Origin: Alphaproteobacteria bacterium
Lineage (GTDB): Bacteria > Pseudomonadota > Alphaproteobacteria > Rickettsiales > JAFLCR01
Length of the DNA stretch: 9,379 nucleotides
Assembly: GCA_017302755.1 (NCBI GenBank)
Contig: JAFLCR010000017.1
Span: forward strand, 1-9,379
Direction: 5' to 3'
This document shows, piece after piece, positions 1-5,620 of this stretch. Below the pieces are notes generated by a model. That model made no database searches and had not been told where the DNA came from. It saw only the letters and a list, made by a program, of their open reading frames with translations. Made by a program: the position numbers and the translations under genes. Every line of letters begins with the position of its first letter. Within the stretch, counting starts at the first letter, position 1.

Positions 1-555
1 TATGCTGACGGGGTCATTGCGGTGGACAACGTCAGGGGTTTTGAGGCTCGCTTCGTCGATGGGCTTGCCGGGGAAGAGCACGCGTTTCGGCGTTTTGCCG
101 ACGAGCGGTTCCACGGTCAGCACCCAGTTGCTCTGGCGGCGATCACCGTCTACTTCCACCCAATGCAGATCATCTTCGCCAATCACGTCACCGGGGTTGA
201 TGCGGGCGCTGGGGGCGGGCACGCGGATCATCAGCGTGTAGCGGCCCTCCAGGGTGAGGGTTTTCTCCTCGCCGCCGGCATCGAACGCGATTTCCGCCTC
301 CAGCTTCTGCGTGGCGGGATCGGCACGCACCTCCGCGATGCGGTAAGCCCCGCTGCGGTAGCGCATGATATCCGTGCGGCTGGTAAACAACGTCACCTTG
401 ACCCCCTGGCCAACGCCCTGCTGTTCCAGCGCGGCGGCGATATCGCGTTCAACATCCTGCCTGGCGAATGCACGCGCCCCACCAGGCAGCATCAAGCAGA
501 GGCACAGCAGCGCCGCCGCCAGTAGGTTTCTATAAACGCATGATTCAAAGCTCAT
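1..555 (-). CDS. flgA: FlgA, flagellar P-ring assembly chaperone (3' end missing)
   Basis: This is a periplasmic chaperone that helps FlgI assemble into the P ring around the rod. Read on the minus strand from the ATG at 555-553, it gives 185 codons without a stop and leaves the window at base 1, so the C-terminal part is missing. Residues 1-29 form a signal peptide: Arg9, a hydrophobic Leu/Ala/Cys stretch, and an ARA-F cleavage site. Residues 112-174 look like the SAF domain typical of FlgA, with INPGDVIGEDDLHWVEV at 119-135 and a following LVGKTPKRVLFPGKPI. The partial protein ends in VVHRNDPVSI, where FlgA proteins usually carry a similar Arg-Asn/Gly-Asp/Glu-x-Val motif. An in-frame TGA lies five codons upstream of the ATG, which supports this start; the ribosome site is weak. 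It lies downstream of flgF and flgG on the same strand, an order I recall from Caulobacter (flgF-flgG-flgA-flgH). It is separated from flgG by a repeat element. Confidence 0.93.
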   Translation of the reverse strand, partial: MSFESCVYRNLLAAALLCLCLMLPGGARAFARQDVERDIAAALEQQGVGQGVKVTLFTSRTDIMRYRSGAYRIAEVRADPATQKLEAEIAFDAGGEEKTLTLEGRYTLMIRVPAPSARINPGDVIGEDDLHWVEVDGDRRQSNWVLTVEPLVGKTPKRVLFPGKPIDEASLKTPDVVHRNDPVSI

Positions 556-620
556 CTCAGATTTGTATCATGCGTCCAATAGGGCTTCAACCCGGCTCAT
601 TGGAGCACAGGAGAGCATGT

Positions 621-721
621 TGTCATTCCCGCGAAGGCGGGAATCCATACTCACTGGCGGCAGTAATGACATATGAAACCTCAGCCTGTGGTTATGGATT
701 CCCGCCTTCGCGGGAATGACA
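621..721. repeat. Paired REP/dRS3-like palindromes forming a perfect 29-bp inverted repeat
   Basis: Bases 621-649 and 693-721 are perfect reverse complements over 29 bp, around a 43-bp spacer. Each arm contains a 20-bp palindromic unit, ATTCCCGCGAAGGCGGGAAT at 625-644 and its complement at 698-717, with 8-bp stems and a 4-base loop. The unit fits the ATTCCC-N8-GGGAAT form of the Neisseria dRS3 repeat; similar REP-type units occur in many proteobacteria. The element lies between the flgG stop (21 bases from the right arm) and the flgA start, so it would be transcribed in any flgFGA message. It can fold either as two small hairpins or as one long hairpin. There is no T-tract and no coding potential. 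I see no target-site duplication. Confidence 0.9.
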
Positions 722-741
722 GAACCCGATTATCTCTCCCC

Positions 742-1530
742 TTAGGCCGCCTGGTTCAAGGCTTGCAGCATCTGGTCGCTCGCTGTGATGACCTTGGAGT
801 TCATCTCGTAGGAGCGCTGGGCGACGATCAGGTTGGTGATCTCGGTCACTGCATTGACGTTGGAGGTCTCGACGAAGCCCTGCATGATCGTGCCGACGCC
901 CTGCTGCCCGGGAATGCCGACGAGCGCCGCGCCCGACGCGGGGGATTCCTTGAACAGGTTTTCGCCGATGGCCTTGAGGCCGGCGTCGTTGATGAAGGTC
1001 ACGATGTCGAGCGTGCCGATCACCTGCGGGTCGATCTGCCCAGGGATCTTGGCTTCCACCACGCCCGCCTTGCTCACGCTGATATCCTCCGCCTCGGGCG
1101 GAATGGTGAGGCCGGGGGTGACGCGGAAGCCATCGGTGTTCACGATTTCGCCGTTGGGCGAAAGCTGGAACGCGCCAGCGCGGGTGTAGGCGAATTCGCC
1201 GTCGGGAAGCTCGATGCGGAAATAGCCTTTGCCCTGCACGGCGAGGTCGAGCACGTTCTGCGTCTGGATGACGTTGCCCTGCTCGTGGATGCGGTAGACC
1301 GCGCCCGCCTTTACGCCGAGGCCGAGCTCCACGCCGGTGGGCACGAGGGTGCCGGATTCGGAGGTGTTGCTGCCCACACGCTTCTGCGGCTGGTAGAGCA
1401 GATCCTGAAACTCCGCCCGCTGGCGCTTGAAGCCGGTGGTGGTGATGTTCGCGATGTTGTTGGAGATCACTTCCACGTTCAGCTGCTGGGCCATCATGCC
1501 GGTGGCAGCGATGTTGAATGCACGCATCAT
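742..1530 (-). CDS. flgG: FlgG, flagellar distal rod protein
   Basis: FlgG forms the distal rod, the drive-shaft segment that passes through the P and L rings. The product is 262 residues, against about 260 in E. coli. The N-terminal rod/hook motif is clear: AATGMMAQQLNVEVISNNIA near residues 8-27, then a TTGFKRQRAEFQDLLYQ stretch that is a FlgG signature. The middle has GKGYFRIELPDGEFAYTRAG, and the C-terminus has QGFVETSNVNAVTEITNLI followed by a heptad-rich helix, as in FlgG of many bacteria. Two ATG codons stand in tandem (1530 and 1527); family alignments usually begin MRAxNIAATGM, so the second may be the true start. An AGGG-type ribosome site lies about nine bases upstream. It follows flgF after 21 bases and is probably in the same operon. 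The stop is TAA at 744-742. Confidence 0.97.
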   Translation of the reverse strand: MMRAFNIAATGMMAQQLNVEVISNNIANITTTGFKRQRAEFQDLLYQPQKRVGSNTSESGTLVPTGVELGLGVKAGAVYRIHEQGNVIQTQNVLDLAVQGKGYFRIELPDGEFAYTRAGAFQLSPNGEIVNTDGFRVTPGLTIPPEAEDISVSKAGVVEAKIPGQIDPQVIGTLDIVTFINDAGLKAIGENLFKESPASGAALVGIPGQQGVGTIMQGFVETSNVNAVTEITNLIVAQRSYEMNSKVITASDQMLQALNQAA

Positions 1531-1551
1531 AGCTTTATTCCCTACTCTTTC

Positions 1552-2274
1552 TTATCCCTGGCTGGCATTTTCGGTGCGCACCGTGCGCCGCTGCAGATCG
1601 AACATCACTTCGATCAGCTTCGCGGTGTTGCCCACGCTGCGTGAGGTTTTGATCATGCCGGTCAATTCGATGACGGGCTGCACGTTCGAGCTTTCGACGA
1701 AGCCCTGGACGAATTCGGCGTTCTCCACCGGCTCACCCTCGATTTCGGCGCGGTACAGGCCGCTGGAGGTGTGTTCGAGAAGCTGTGGATTATCGAAGCG
1801 GACGATACCAAGGCGGCTGCGGATGTCGTTGTTAACAGAGATCGTGCCGTCGCGGCCAATGGAAACGTTGTGCTCGCCGGGAGCGAACTGGACGGGCTCA
1901 CCGTCCTGGCTCAGTACCGGGAAGCCGTCGGGCGTGACCATCGTGCCTTCGCCGTCGAGCTGGAAATTGCCGGCGCGGGTGTAGCGCACCCCCAGGGGCG
2001 TCTGCACGCGGAAATAACCGTCACCGCGGATCGCCACGTCGAACGTGCCGTCGGTTTTCTTGAACTTGCCCTCGGTGGTATCGCGGAAAGTGGCGATATC
2101 CTGCGCGAAGGCCATCTTGCTCTTATCGCCGTCCTTCACCAGATACTGGTTGAAGATCATCTTCTCGGCGCTAAAGCCCGCTGTGTCTGCATTGGCGATG
2201 TTGTTGGCAATCACATCCATCTGGCGGAACTGGCCAGCCTGTTTGGAAAGCGCGATGTAAATCGTATTATCCAT
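1552..2274 (-). CDS. flgF: FlgF, flagellar proximal rod protein
   Basis: FlgF is one of the proximal rod proteins linking the MS ring to the distal rod; it is exported by the flagellar type III apparatus. From the ATG at 2274 the product is 240 residues (E. coli FlgF is about 251). The start MDNTIYIALSKQ is typical of FlgF, followed by QMDVIANNIANADTAGF (residues 18-34). The middle carries GDGYFRVQTPLGVRYTRAGN and the C-terminus carries QGFVESSNVQPVIELTGMI, the rod/hook C-terminal motif. An earlier in-frame TTG at 2289 would add five residues, but the ATG matches the family start and has GGAA four bases upstream. It is the first gene of the minus-strand operon, 28 bases from the predicted start point of a sigma-54 promoter. 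The 3' end lies 21 bases from flgG. Confidence 0.97.
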   Translation of the reverse strand: MDNTIYIALSKQAGQFRQMDVIANNIANADTAGFSAEKMIFNQYLVKDGDKSKMAFAQDIATFRDTTEGKFKKTDGTFDVAIRGDGYFRVQTPLGVRYTRAGNFQLDGEGTMVTPDGFPVLSQDGEPVQFAPGEHNVSIGRDGTISVNNDIRSRLGIVRFDNPQLLEHTSSGLYRAEIEGEPVENAEFVQGFVESSNVQPVIELTGMIKTSRSVGNTAKLIEVMFDLQRRTVRTENASQG

Positions 2275-2278
2275 GAAA

Positions 2279-2282
2279 TTCC
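2279..2282 (-). promoter_or_regulatory. Ribosome binding site that fixes the flgF start
   Basis: Read on the minus strand, GGAA stands four bases before the ATG at 2274. It lies inside the five-codon extension that a TTG start at 2289 would use, so it favours the ATG. The match is short and the spacing slightly tight. Confidence 0.45.
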
Positions 2283-2312
2283 GACGCAAAAAGAATAGAC
2301 TTTTTATAGCAT

Positions 2313-2329
2313 TGCAAAAAGCATGCCAA
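2313..2329 (-). promoter_or_regulatory. Sigma-54 promoter for the flgF operon
   Basis: On the minus strand the bases read TTGGCATGCTTTTTGCA. Against the sigma-54 consensus YTGGCACGRNNNTTGCW this matches 12 of 14 specified positions. The key GG (2327-2326) and GC (2315-2314) are ten bases apart, as required. The predicted start point is near 2302, leaving a 28-base leader before the flgF ATG. Rod genes are commonly sigma-54 dependent in flagellar cascades, and the context is the gap between divergent flagellar genes. The consensus is from established knowledge; use in this organism is inferred. Confidence 0.8.
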
Positions 2330-2366
2330 GGCGTGGCGGGGTGGGTTTTCTTGAAAAATCATACCA

Positions 2367-2495
2367 TTGCCACACCCCCACGCATCGCCCCCATCCCCCC
2401 GCCTGCTCCTCCGGGAAAAAATTGCCGGGTCGTTTTGCCCTTTTTCACCTCATAATGTGATTGCCAGGGCAATATTCAGCTAGATATAGTGGCAA
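2367..2495. promoter_or_regulatory. Cluster of TTGCC/GGCAA half-sites, candidate flagellar regulator-binding region
   Basis: TTGCC occurs at 2367-2371, 2422-2426, 2435-2439 and 2461-2465, and its complement GGCAA at 2468-2472 and 2491-2495. The fourth and fifth form a palindrome with a two-base centre (2460-2473). The cluster is 65 to 190 bases upstream of the predicted flgF start point, where enhancer-binding proteins act on sigma-54 promoters. It also overlaps the candidate fliL promoter. FlbD-binding ftr elements in Caulobacter contain, as far as I recall, CCGGCAA/TTGCCGG-type halves; 2422-2429 (TTGCCGGG) is the closest match. The protein that binds here is inferred, not shown. Confidence 0.45.
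2461..2490 (+). promoter_or_regulatory. Candidate sigma-70-type promoter for the fliL operon
   Basis: TTGCCA (2461-2466) and TATAGT (2485-2490) each match the housekeeping -35 and -10 hexamers at five of six positions. They are separated by 18 bases and lie 62 bases before the fliL ATG. The -35 overlaps the TTGCC-AG-GGCAA palindrome. Such hexamers arise by chance in AT-rich gaps, so this is a moderate call. Confidence 0.45.
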
Positions 2496-2552
2496 CGATA
2501 CGGTATATGTCGTAAATCATCCTCAACTTATTCATGCACGGATCACGCGGCT

Positions 2553-3089
2553 ATGGCAGGACGCCCCCTGGAAGAAGACACGGAAGAAGAAGCCGCCTCG
2601 GGCGGGCTCTCCGGTAAGCATATCGCGATCATCATCGCCGGCCTGGTGCTGGTGGCGGGAATCGGCGTGGGTGCCTATCTGATGCTAGGCAAGGGCGCGG
2701 AGGGTGAATCCACCGCCGCTTCTTCCACTAAGGCTTCTTCAACCAAGACCGCCTCCTCCGCCTCGCCCGCCGACCCGGCGGCGCCGGTTTATTACGATCT
2801 GCCGGATTTCCTCGTGAACCTCAACACGGGCGGCAAGCAGGCCAGCTTCCTCAAGATGAAGGTGACGCTCGAGATCCAGGGCGACAAAGCGGCGGAGAAC
2901 CTTAAGCTGATTGAGCCGAAGGTTGTCGACGGACTCAATATGTATCTACGCGAGCTGCGCGCTTCGGACCTCACGGGTTCCGCCGGCATGCACCGCCTGA
3001 AAGAAGAATTGCTGCTGCGCGTCAACAAGCTGGCGCAGCCCAAGGTTAAAGTGAACGACATTCTCTTCAAGGAAATGATCGTACAGTAA
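2553..3089 (+). CDS. fliL: FliL, flagellar basal body-associated protein
   Basis: FliL is an inner-membrane protein with a periplasmic domain that surrounds or supports the stator at the basal body. The product is 178 residues (E. coli FliL is 154). Residues 1-22 are acidic and cytoplasmic; 23-45 form one transmembrane helix (IAIIIAGLVLVAGIGVGAYL); 50-75 is a Ser/Thr/Ala/Lys-rich linker; from about 80 on comes the FliL domain, with YYDLPDFLVNLNTGG, FLKMKVTLEI and, near the end, VNDILFKEMIVQ. The ATG has no good Shine-Dalgarno sequence, and the other ATG nearby (2534) is out of frame, so the start is chosen on family similarity. The TAA stop shares its last base with the fliM ATG (TAATG), so the two are probably translationally coupled. 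It is the first gene of the plus-strand operon. Confidence 0.95.
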   Translation: MAGRPLEEDTEEEAASGGLSGKHIAIIIAGLVLVAGIGVGAYLMLGKGAEGESTAASSTKASSTKTASSASPADPAAPVYYDLPDFLVNLNTGGKQASFLKMKVTLEIQGDKAAENLKLIEPKVVDGLNMYLRELRASDLTGSAGMHRLKEELLLRVNKLAQPKVKVNDILFKEMIVQ

Positions 3090-4135
3090 TGGCGGAAGAG
3101 CAGGATCCCGCAGCCGCTTGGGAAGCGGCGCTCCAGGCAGAAGAAAGCGGAAGCGCGCCACCGCAGGAGACGCGCATCCTGAATCAGGATGAGATCGACA
3201 GCCTGCTCGGCTTCGACGCCCGGGACGAAGGCGACGCGCATTCCGGCATCAAGGCGCTCATCGATAAGGCGCTCAATACTTATGATCGCTTGCCCATGCT
3301 CGAGGTGGTGTTCGACCGCCTGGTGAGGATGCTCTCGACCTCAATGCGTAATTTCACGTCGGATAACGTGGATGTGAGTATCGATTCCATCACGTCCCTG
3401 CGCTTCGGCGATTACCTGAATTCCATTCCCCTGCCCGCGCTGCTGGTGGTGTTCAAGGCGATCGAATGGGAGAATTTCGGCATCATCACCGTGGACGGGC
3501 CGCTGATCTATTCCGTGGTGGACGTGCTGCTCGGCGGACGGCGATCCAACCGCCCGATCCGCATCGAGGGTCGCCCTTACACCACGATCGAGCAGGACAT
3601 CGTGAAACAGCTCATCAATGTGATGCTGTCGGACATGGGCGCATCGTTCGATCCTTTAAGCCCGGTCACCTTCCAGTTCGACCGCCTGGAAACCAACCCG
3701 AGATTCGCCACCATCGCCCGCCCCGCCAACGCCGCCATCCTGGTGCGCCTGAGGGTGGATATGGAGGATCGGGGCGGCAATATTGAGATCGTCTTCCCAT
3801 ACGCCACCCTGGAGCCTATAAAAGACCTTCTTCTTCAAATGTTTATGGGGGAAAAATTCGGGCGCGACTCCAGCTGGGAGCGCTCGCTCGGCAAGGAGGT
3901 CAAGCATGCCAATCTCCAGCTCGAGGCCGTGCTGGACGAAAAACAGTTGACCTTGGGGGACGTGATGCACTTTAAAGTGGGCACCACGGTAATCCTTAAT
4001 AAATCGCCGGATGAAGACGTATTGATTACTTGCGGCGGCGTCCCCTTACTCAAAGGTAAGCTGGGACGGGCCGGTGACGGCATTGCCGTAAGGGTCAGCG
4101 ACTTCCTGTTTAAGAACGAAGCGGAGGAATCATGA
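3089..4135 (+). CDS. fliM: FliM, flagellar motor switch protein
   Basis: FliM is the C-ring protein that binds phospho-CheY and switches or brakes rotation. The product is 348 residues (about 334 in E. coli). The CheY-binding peptide ILNQDEIDSLLGF is at residues 30-42, not at the extreme N-terminus as in E. coli, because about 29 extra acidic and Ala/Glu-rich residues precede it. The middle CheC-like domain runs from about 55 to 250, with FTSDNVDVSIDSITSLRFGD, VVDVLLGGRR, EGRPYTTIEQ and NPRFATIARPANAA. The C-terminal SpoA domain (about 265-345) includes CGGVPLLKGKLGR. No in-frame ATG, GTG or TTG lies between the first ATG and the CheY-binding motif, so the extension appears real. fliM overlaps fliL by one base and the next gene by four (ATGA). 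No fliN follows in this window. Confidence 0.97.
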   Translation: MAEEQDPAAAWEAALQAEESGSAPPQETRILNQDEIDSLLGFDARDEGDAHSGIKALIDKALNTYDRLPMLEVVFDRLVRMLSTSMRNFTSDNVDVSIDSITSLRFGDYLNSIPLPALLVVFKAIEWENFGIITVDGPLIYSVVDVLLGGRRSNRPIRIEGRPYTTIEQDIVKQLINVMLSDMGASFDPLSPVTFQFDRLETNPRFATIARPANAAILVRLRVDMEDRGGNIEIVFPYATLEPIKDLLLQMFMGEKFGRDSSWERSLGKEVKHANLQLEAVLDEKQLTLGDVMHFKVGTTVILNKSPDEDVLITCGGVPLLKGKLGRAGDGIAVRVSDFLFKNEAEES

Positions 4136-4749
4136 TCGTACTTGGGCTCGATATTCTCGTGGCCGTGCTGCTGCTGGCGACGATCGTTACCTGCTTCAAG
4201 CTGAATGGGCGCATCCGCATCCTTCAGGACAGCAAAAGCGAGCTGCGCCAGTGCATCGACCAGTTCAACATCTCGGCCAACCGCGCTGAATCCGCCATTC
4301 GCGAAATCCACGAGGCGACGCGCAAGGCGAGCGATACGCTGCAACTGAAGATCGACAAGGCATCCTATCTCGCCGACGACATGAGCTTCATGATCGAGAA
4401 AGGCGAAAAGCTGGCGGATAACCTCGAAGTCGGCATCTCCGGCGCCCGCGCCAAGGTGCAGCAAACTCCAGCCGCCCCCGCCGCCGAGCCCGGCAGGCTG
4501 CCCATGGGCGTGCGCACCGCAGGCAACACGCCAGCCGCCGAGAAAGTCGCCGCCCAGGTGAAGCAGGCGCCGGCCAGCAAGCCGGTGAACTCCATCGAAT
4601 CCGTGCTGGAGCGTCTTTCCGGCCGCGCCAACCAGACGGCGGAAGCGAAACCCGCCCCCGGAGCAGCCCAGACCGCACCGGTGCTGACCGCGCGTCCCCG
4701 TTCGCAGACCGAGCGTGAACTGCTCGAGGCGCTGCGTATGACGCGGTAA
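4132..4749 (+). CDS. Single-pass membrane coiled-coil protein, DUF6468-like, in the fliLM operon
   Basis: The 205-residue product has one N-terminal transmembrane helix (about 4-22). A positively charged segment follows (CFKLNGRIRIL), so by the positive-inside rule the rest is cytoplasmic. Residues about 28-110 are charged and helical, probably coiled coil. Residues 112-190 are Ala/Pro-rich and disordered except for SIESVLERLSGRA. The tail RSQTERELLEALRMTR looks like a short amphipathic helix and may be a binding motif. I believe this is the family catalogued as DUF6468 that accompanies fliM in alphaproteobacteria, but this is from memory. In Caulobacter, the flagellum-positioning protein PflI, a bitopic proline-rich membrane protein, is also encoded next to fliLM; this gene could be its positional counterpart. 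It overlaps fliM by four bases and is followed after 3 bases by the MotE-like gene. No enzymatic motif is seen. Confidence 0.75.
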   Translation: MIVLGLDILVAVLLLATIVTCFKLNGRIRILQDSKSELRQCIDQFNISANRAESAIREIHEATRKASDTLQLKIDKASYLADDMSFMIEKGEKLADNLEVGISGARAKVQQTPAAPAAEPGRLPMGVRTAGNTPAAEKVAAQVKQAPASKPVNSIESVLERLSGRANQTAEAKPAPGAAQTAPVLTARPRSQTERELLEALRMTR

Positions 4750-4752
4750 TCC

Positions 4753-5481
4753 ATGCTGTTCAAGCTCCGCCTCATCCCCATCACCATCGTGTTCGCTACG
4801 CTGCTGCTCGTGGTGAAGGTGATGGACATCATGGAGGGCGGAAGCACCTATTCGGATCACCTGCTCATCGGCGCATTGCAGGCGCAGTCCGTGGAGCCCG
4901 CCAAAACCGAGGCGCCGAAACCGCAAGCCAGCGCGACGGAAGAAGGCGCGGGATTTGAGGTGAAGCCGGCCGAATCTCCTGCCGAAACGCAGACGCAAGC
5001 CGCCGAGCCGGGAGCGGAAACACCGCCCGCCGAGGAGCAGCCCAAGCGCGAATTCACCAAGATCGAGCTGGATATCCTGCAATCGCTTAGCAAGCGCCGC
5101 GAGGAGATCGACAACTACGCCCGCGAGCTTGATACCCGCGCCGAGGTGCTGCGCGCCTCCGAAGCAAAAATCGACCAGAAAATCGCCGAGCTGAAAGATA
5201 TCAAGGGTCAGCTCGACCAGCTCGTGAACCAGTACACCAAGCAGGAAGAAACCAATATCCGCAGCCTGGTGAAAATCTATGAGAACATGAAGCCCAAGGA
5301 AGCGGCGCGCATCTTCGAGGAGATCGACATGCCCGTGCTGCTCATGGTGGTCGATCACATGCAGGAGAAAAAGGTCGCGCCCATTCTCGCCAACATGAAC
5401 CCGCAGCGCGCCAAGCAGGTGACCGTCTCGCTCGCCGAAATGAAGAAGCTGGTCAGCCGGCAGGCGTTAAAAACCCCTTAA
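4753..5481 (+). CDS. MotE-like protein with MgtE_N-type helical domain
   Basis: The 242-residue product has an N-terminal hydrophobic helix (about 7-25) that could be a signal anchor. A Pro/Ala/Glu-rich linker (about 45-95) follows, then a coiled coil (about 98-175) with heptad-like Leu/Ile and many Glu/Lys. The C-terminal helical repeat domain starts at IYENMKPKEAARIFEEID and continues through ILANMNPQRAKQV, which is the MgtE intracellular N-domain pattern, also shared with FliG-type folds. Proteins of this build in flagellar operons are annotated MotE; in Sinorhizobium, MotE is a periplasmic chaperone for the stator-associated protein MotC. A role in stator or basal-body assembly is therefore inferred. 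The start is three bases after the previous stop. The TAA stop falls inside a perfect TTAA-N7-TTAA box. I give no gene symbol because motE orthology is not certain. Confidence 0.85.
   Translation: MLFKLRLIPITIVFATLLLVVKVMDIMEGGSTYSDHLLIGALQAQSVEPAKTEAPKPQASATEEGAGFEVKPAESPAETQTQAAEPGAETPPAEEQPKREFTKIELDILQSLSKRREEIDNYARELDTRAEVLRASEAKIDQKIAELKDIKGQLDQLVNQYTKQEETNIRSLVKIYENMKPKEAARIFEEIDMPVLLMVVDHMQEKKVAPILANMNPQRAKQVTVSLAEMKKLVSRQALKTP
5467..5481. promoter_or_regulatory. CtrA-type box 1 (TTAA-N7-TTAA)
   Basis: TTAA at 5467-5470 and TTAA at 5478-5481 flank seven bases (AAACCCC). This is a perfect match to the CtrA consensus of alphaproteobacteria. It covers the last four codons and the stop of the MotE-like gene, so coding constraint could have produced it. 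It begins 154 bases before the cheY ATG. Taken alone it would be weak; a second perfect box 78 bases downstream makes it more credible. Confidence 0.5.
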
Positions 5482-5512
5482 AAAACAGTTTTTTCTGAGC
5501 TTACGCAGAAAA
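5480..5512 (+). other. Hairpin-forming AT-rich sequence after the MotE-like gene
   Basis: AAAAAA-CAG-TTTTTT (5480-5494) is an AT-only inverted repeat. It overlaps a second stem, TTTTCTG (5491-5497) with CAGAAAA (5506-5512), around an eight-base loop. There is no GC-rich stem followed by a T-tract, so this is at best a poor terminator or a pause/attenuation site between the fliL operon and cheYZ. Only one of the two stems can form at a time. Confidence 0.35.
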
Positions 5513-5544
5513 TTGCAGGAATAAGGGATTTCTGCTGCACTGCA

Positions 5545-5559
5545 TTAACCTGGAATTAA
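5545..5559. promoter_or_regulatory. CtrA-type box 2 (TTAA-N7-TTAA) upstream of cheY
   Basis: TTAA at 5545-5548 and TTAA at 5556-5559 flank exactly seven bases (CCTGGAA). The extended TTAACC also agrees with the preferred CtrA half-site. The box is intergenic, 61 bases before the cheY ATG. A -10-like TAATTT lies at 5571-5576, so the box would overlap the -35 region, which is where CtrA usually activates. Chance matches are rare in a gap of this size. The motif is established knowledge; CtrA control here is inferred. Confidence 0.7.
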
Positions 5560-5605
5560 AAAAGACCGCCTAATTTGGGCTGGAATCTTTCTGCATTATC
5601 CCGCT

Positions 5606-5610
5606 AGGAG
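5606..5610 (+). promoter_or_regulatory. Ribosome binding site for cheY
   Basis: AGGAG stands ten bases before the ATG at 5621 and only four before the in-frame TTG at 5615. It supports the ATG, although the spacing is at the long end. Confidence 0.6.
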
Positions 5611-5620
5611 CGCATTGCCT

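Noticed and set aside
621..721. CRISPR repeat pair or rho-independent terminator
   Set aside because: There are only two copies, inverted and not direct, with no spacer series; neither arm is followed by a T-tract in the direction of flgG transcription.
22..1644. Plus-strand open frames at 22-525, 673-1644 and others opposite flgA, flgG and flgF
   Set aside because: The minus-strand products are clear FlgA, FlgG and FlgF; the plus-strand frames are shadows, and one reads through the repeat element.
2512..2526. CtrA-like GTAA-N7-TCAA before fliL
   Set aside because: Only six of eight fixed bases match and it lies downstream of the candidate -10. Matches of this quality are common by chance.
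3835..5358. 507-codon open frame on the minus strand opposite fliM, the DUF6468-like gene and the MotE-like gene
   Set aside because: It spans three well-supported genes on the other strand; its product is a His/Leu/Gly/Arg-rich sequence typical of the antisense frame of GC-rich genes.
5579..5595. Sigma-54-like CTGGAATCTTTCTGCA before cheY
   Set aside because: GG and GC are nine bases apart instead of ten, and the C after GG is missing; sigma-54 does not tolerate this spacing change.
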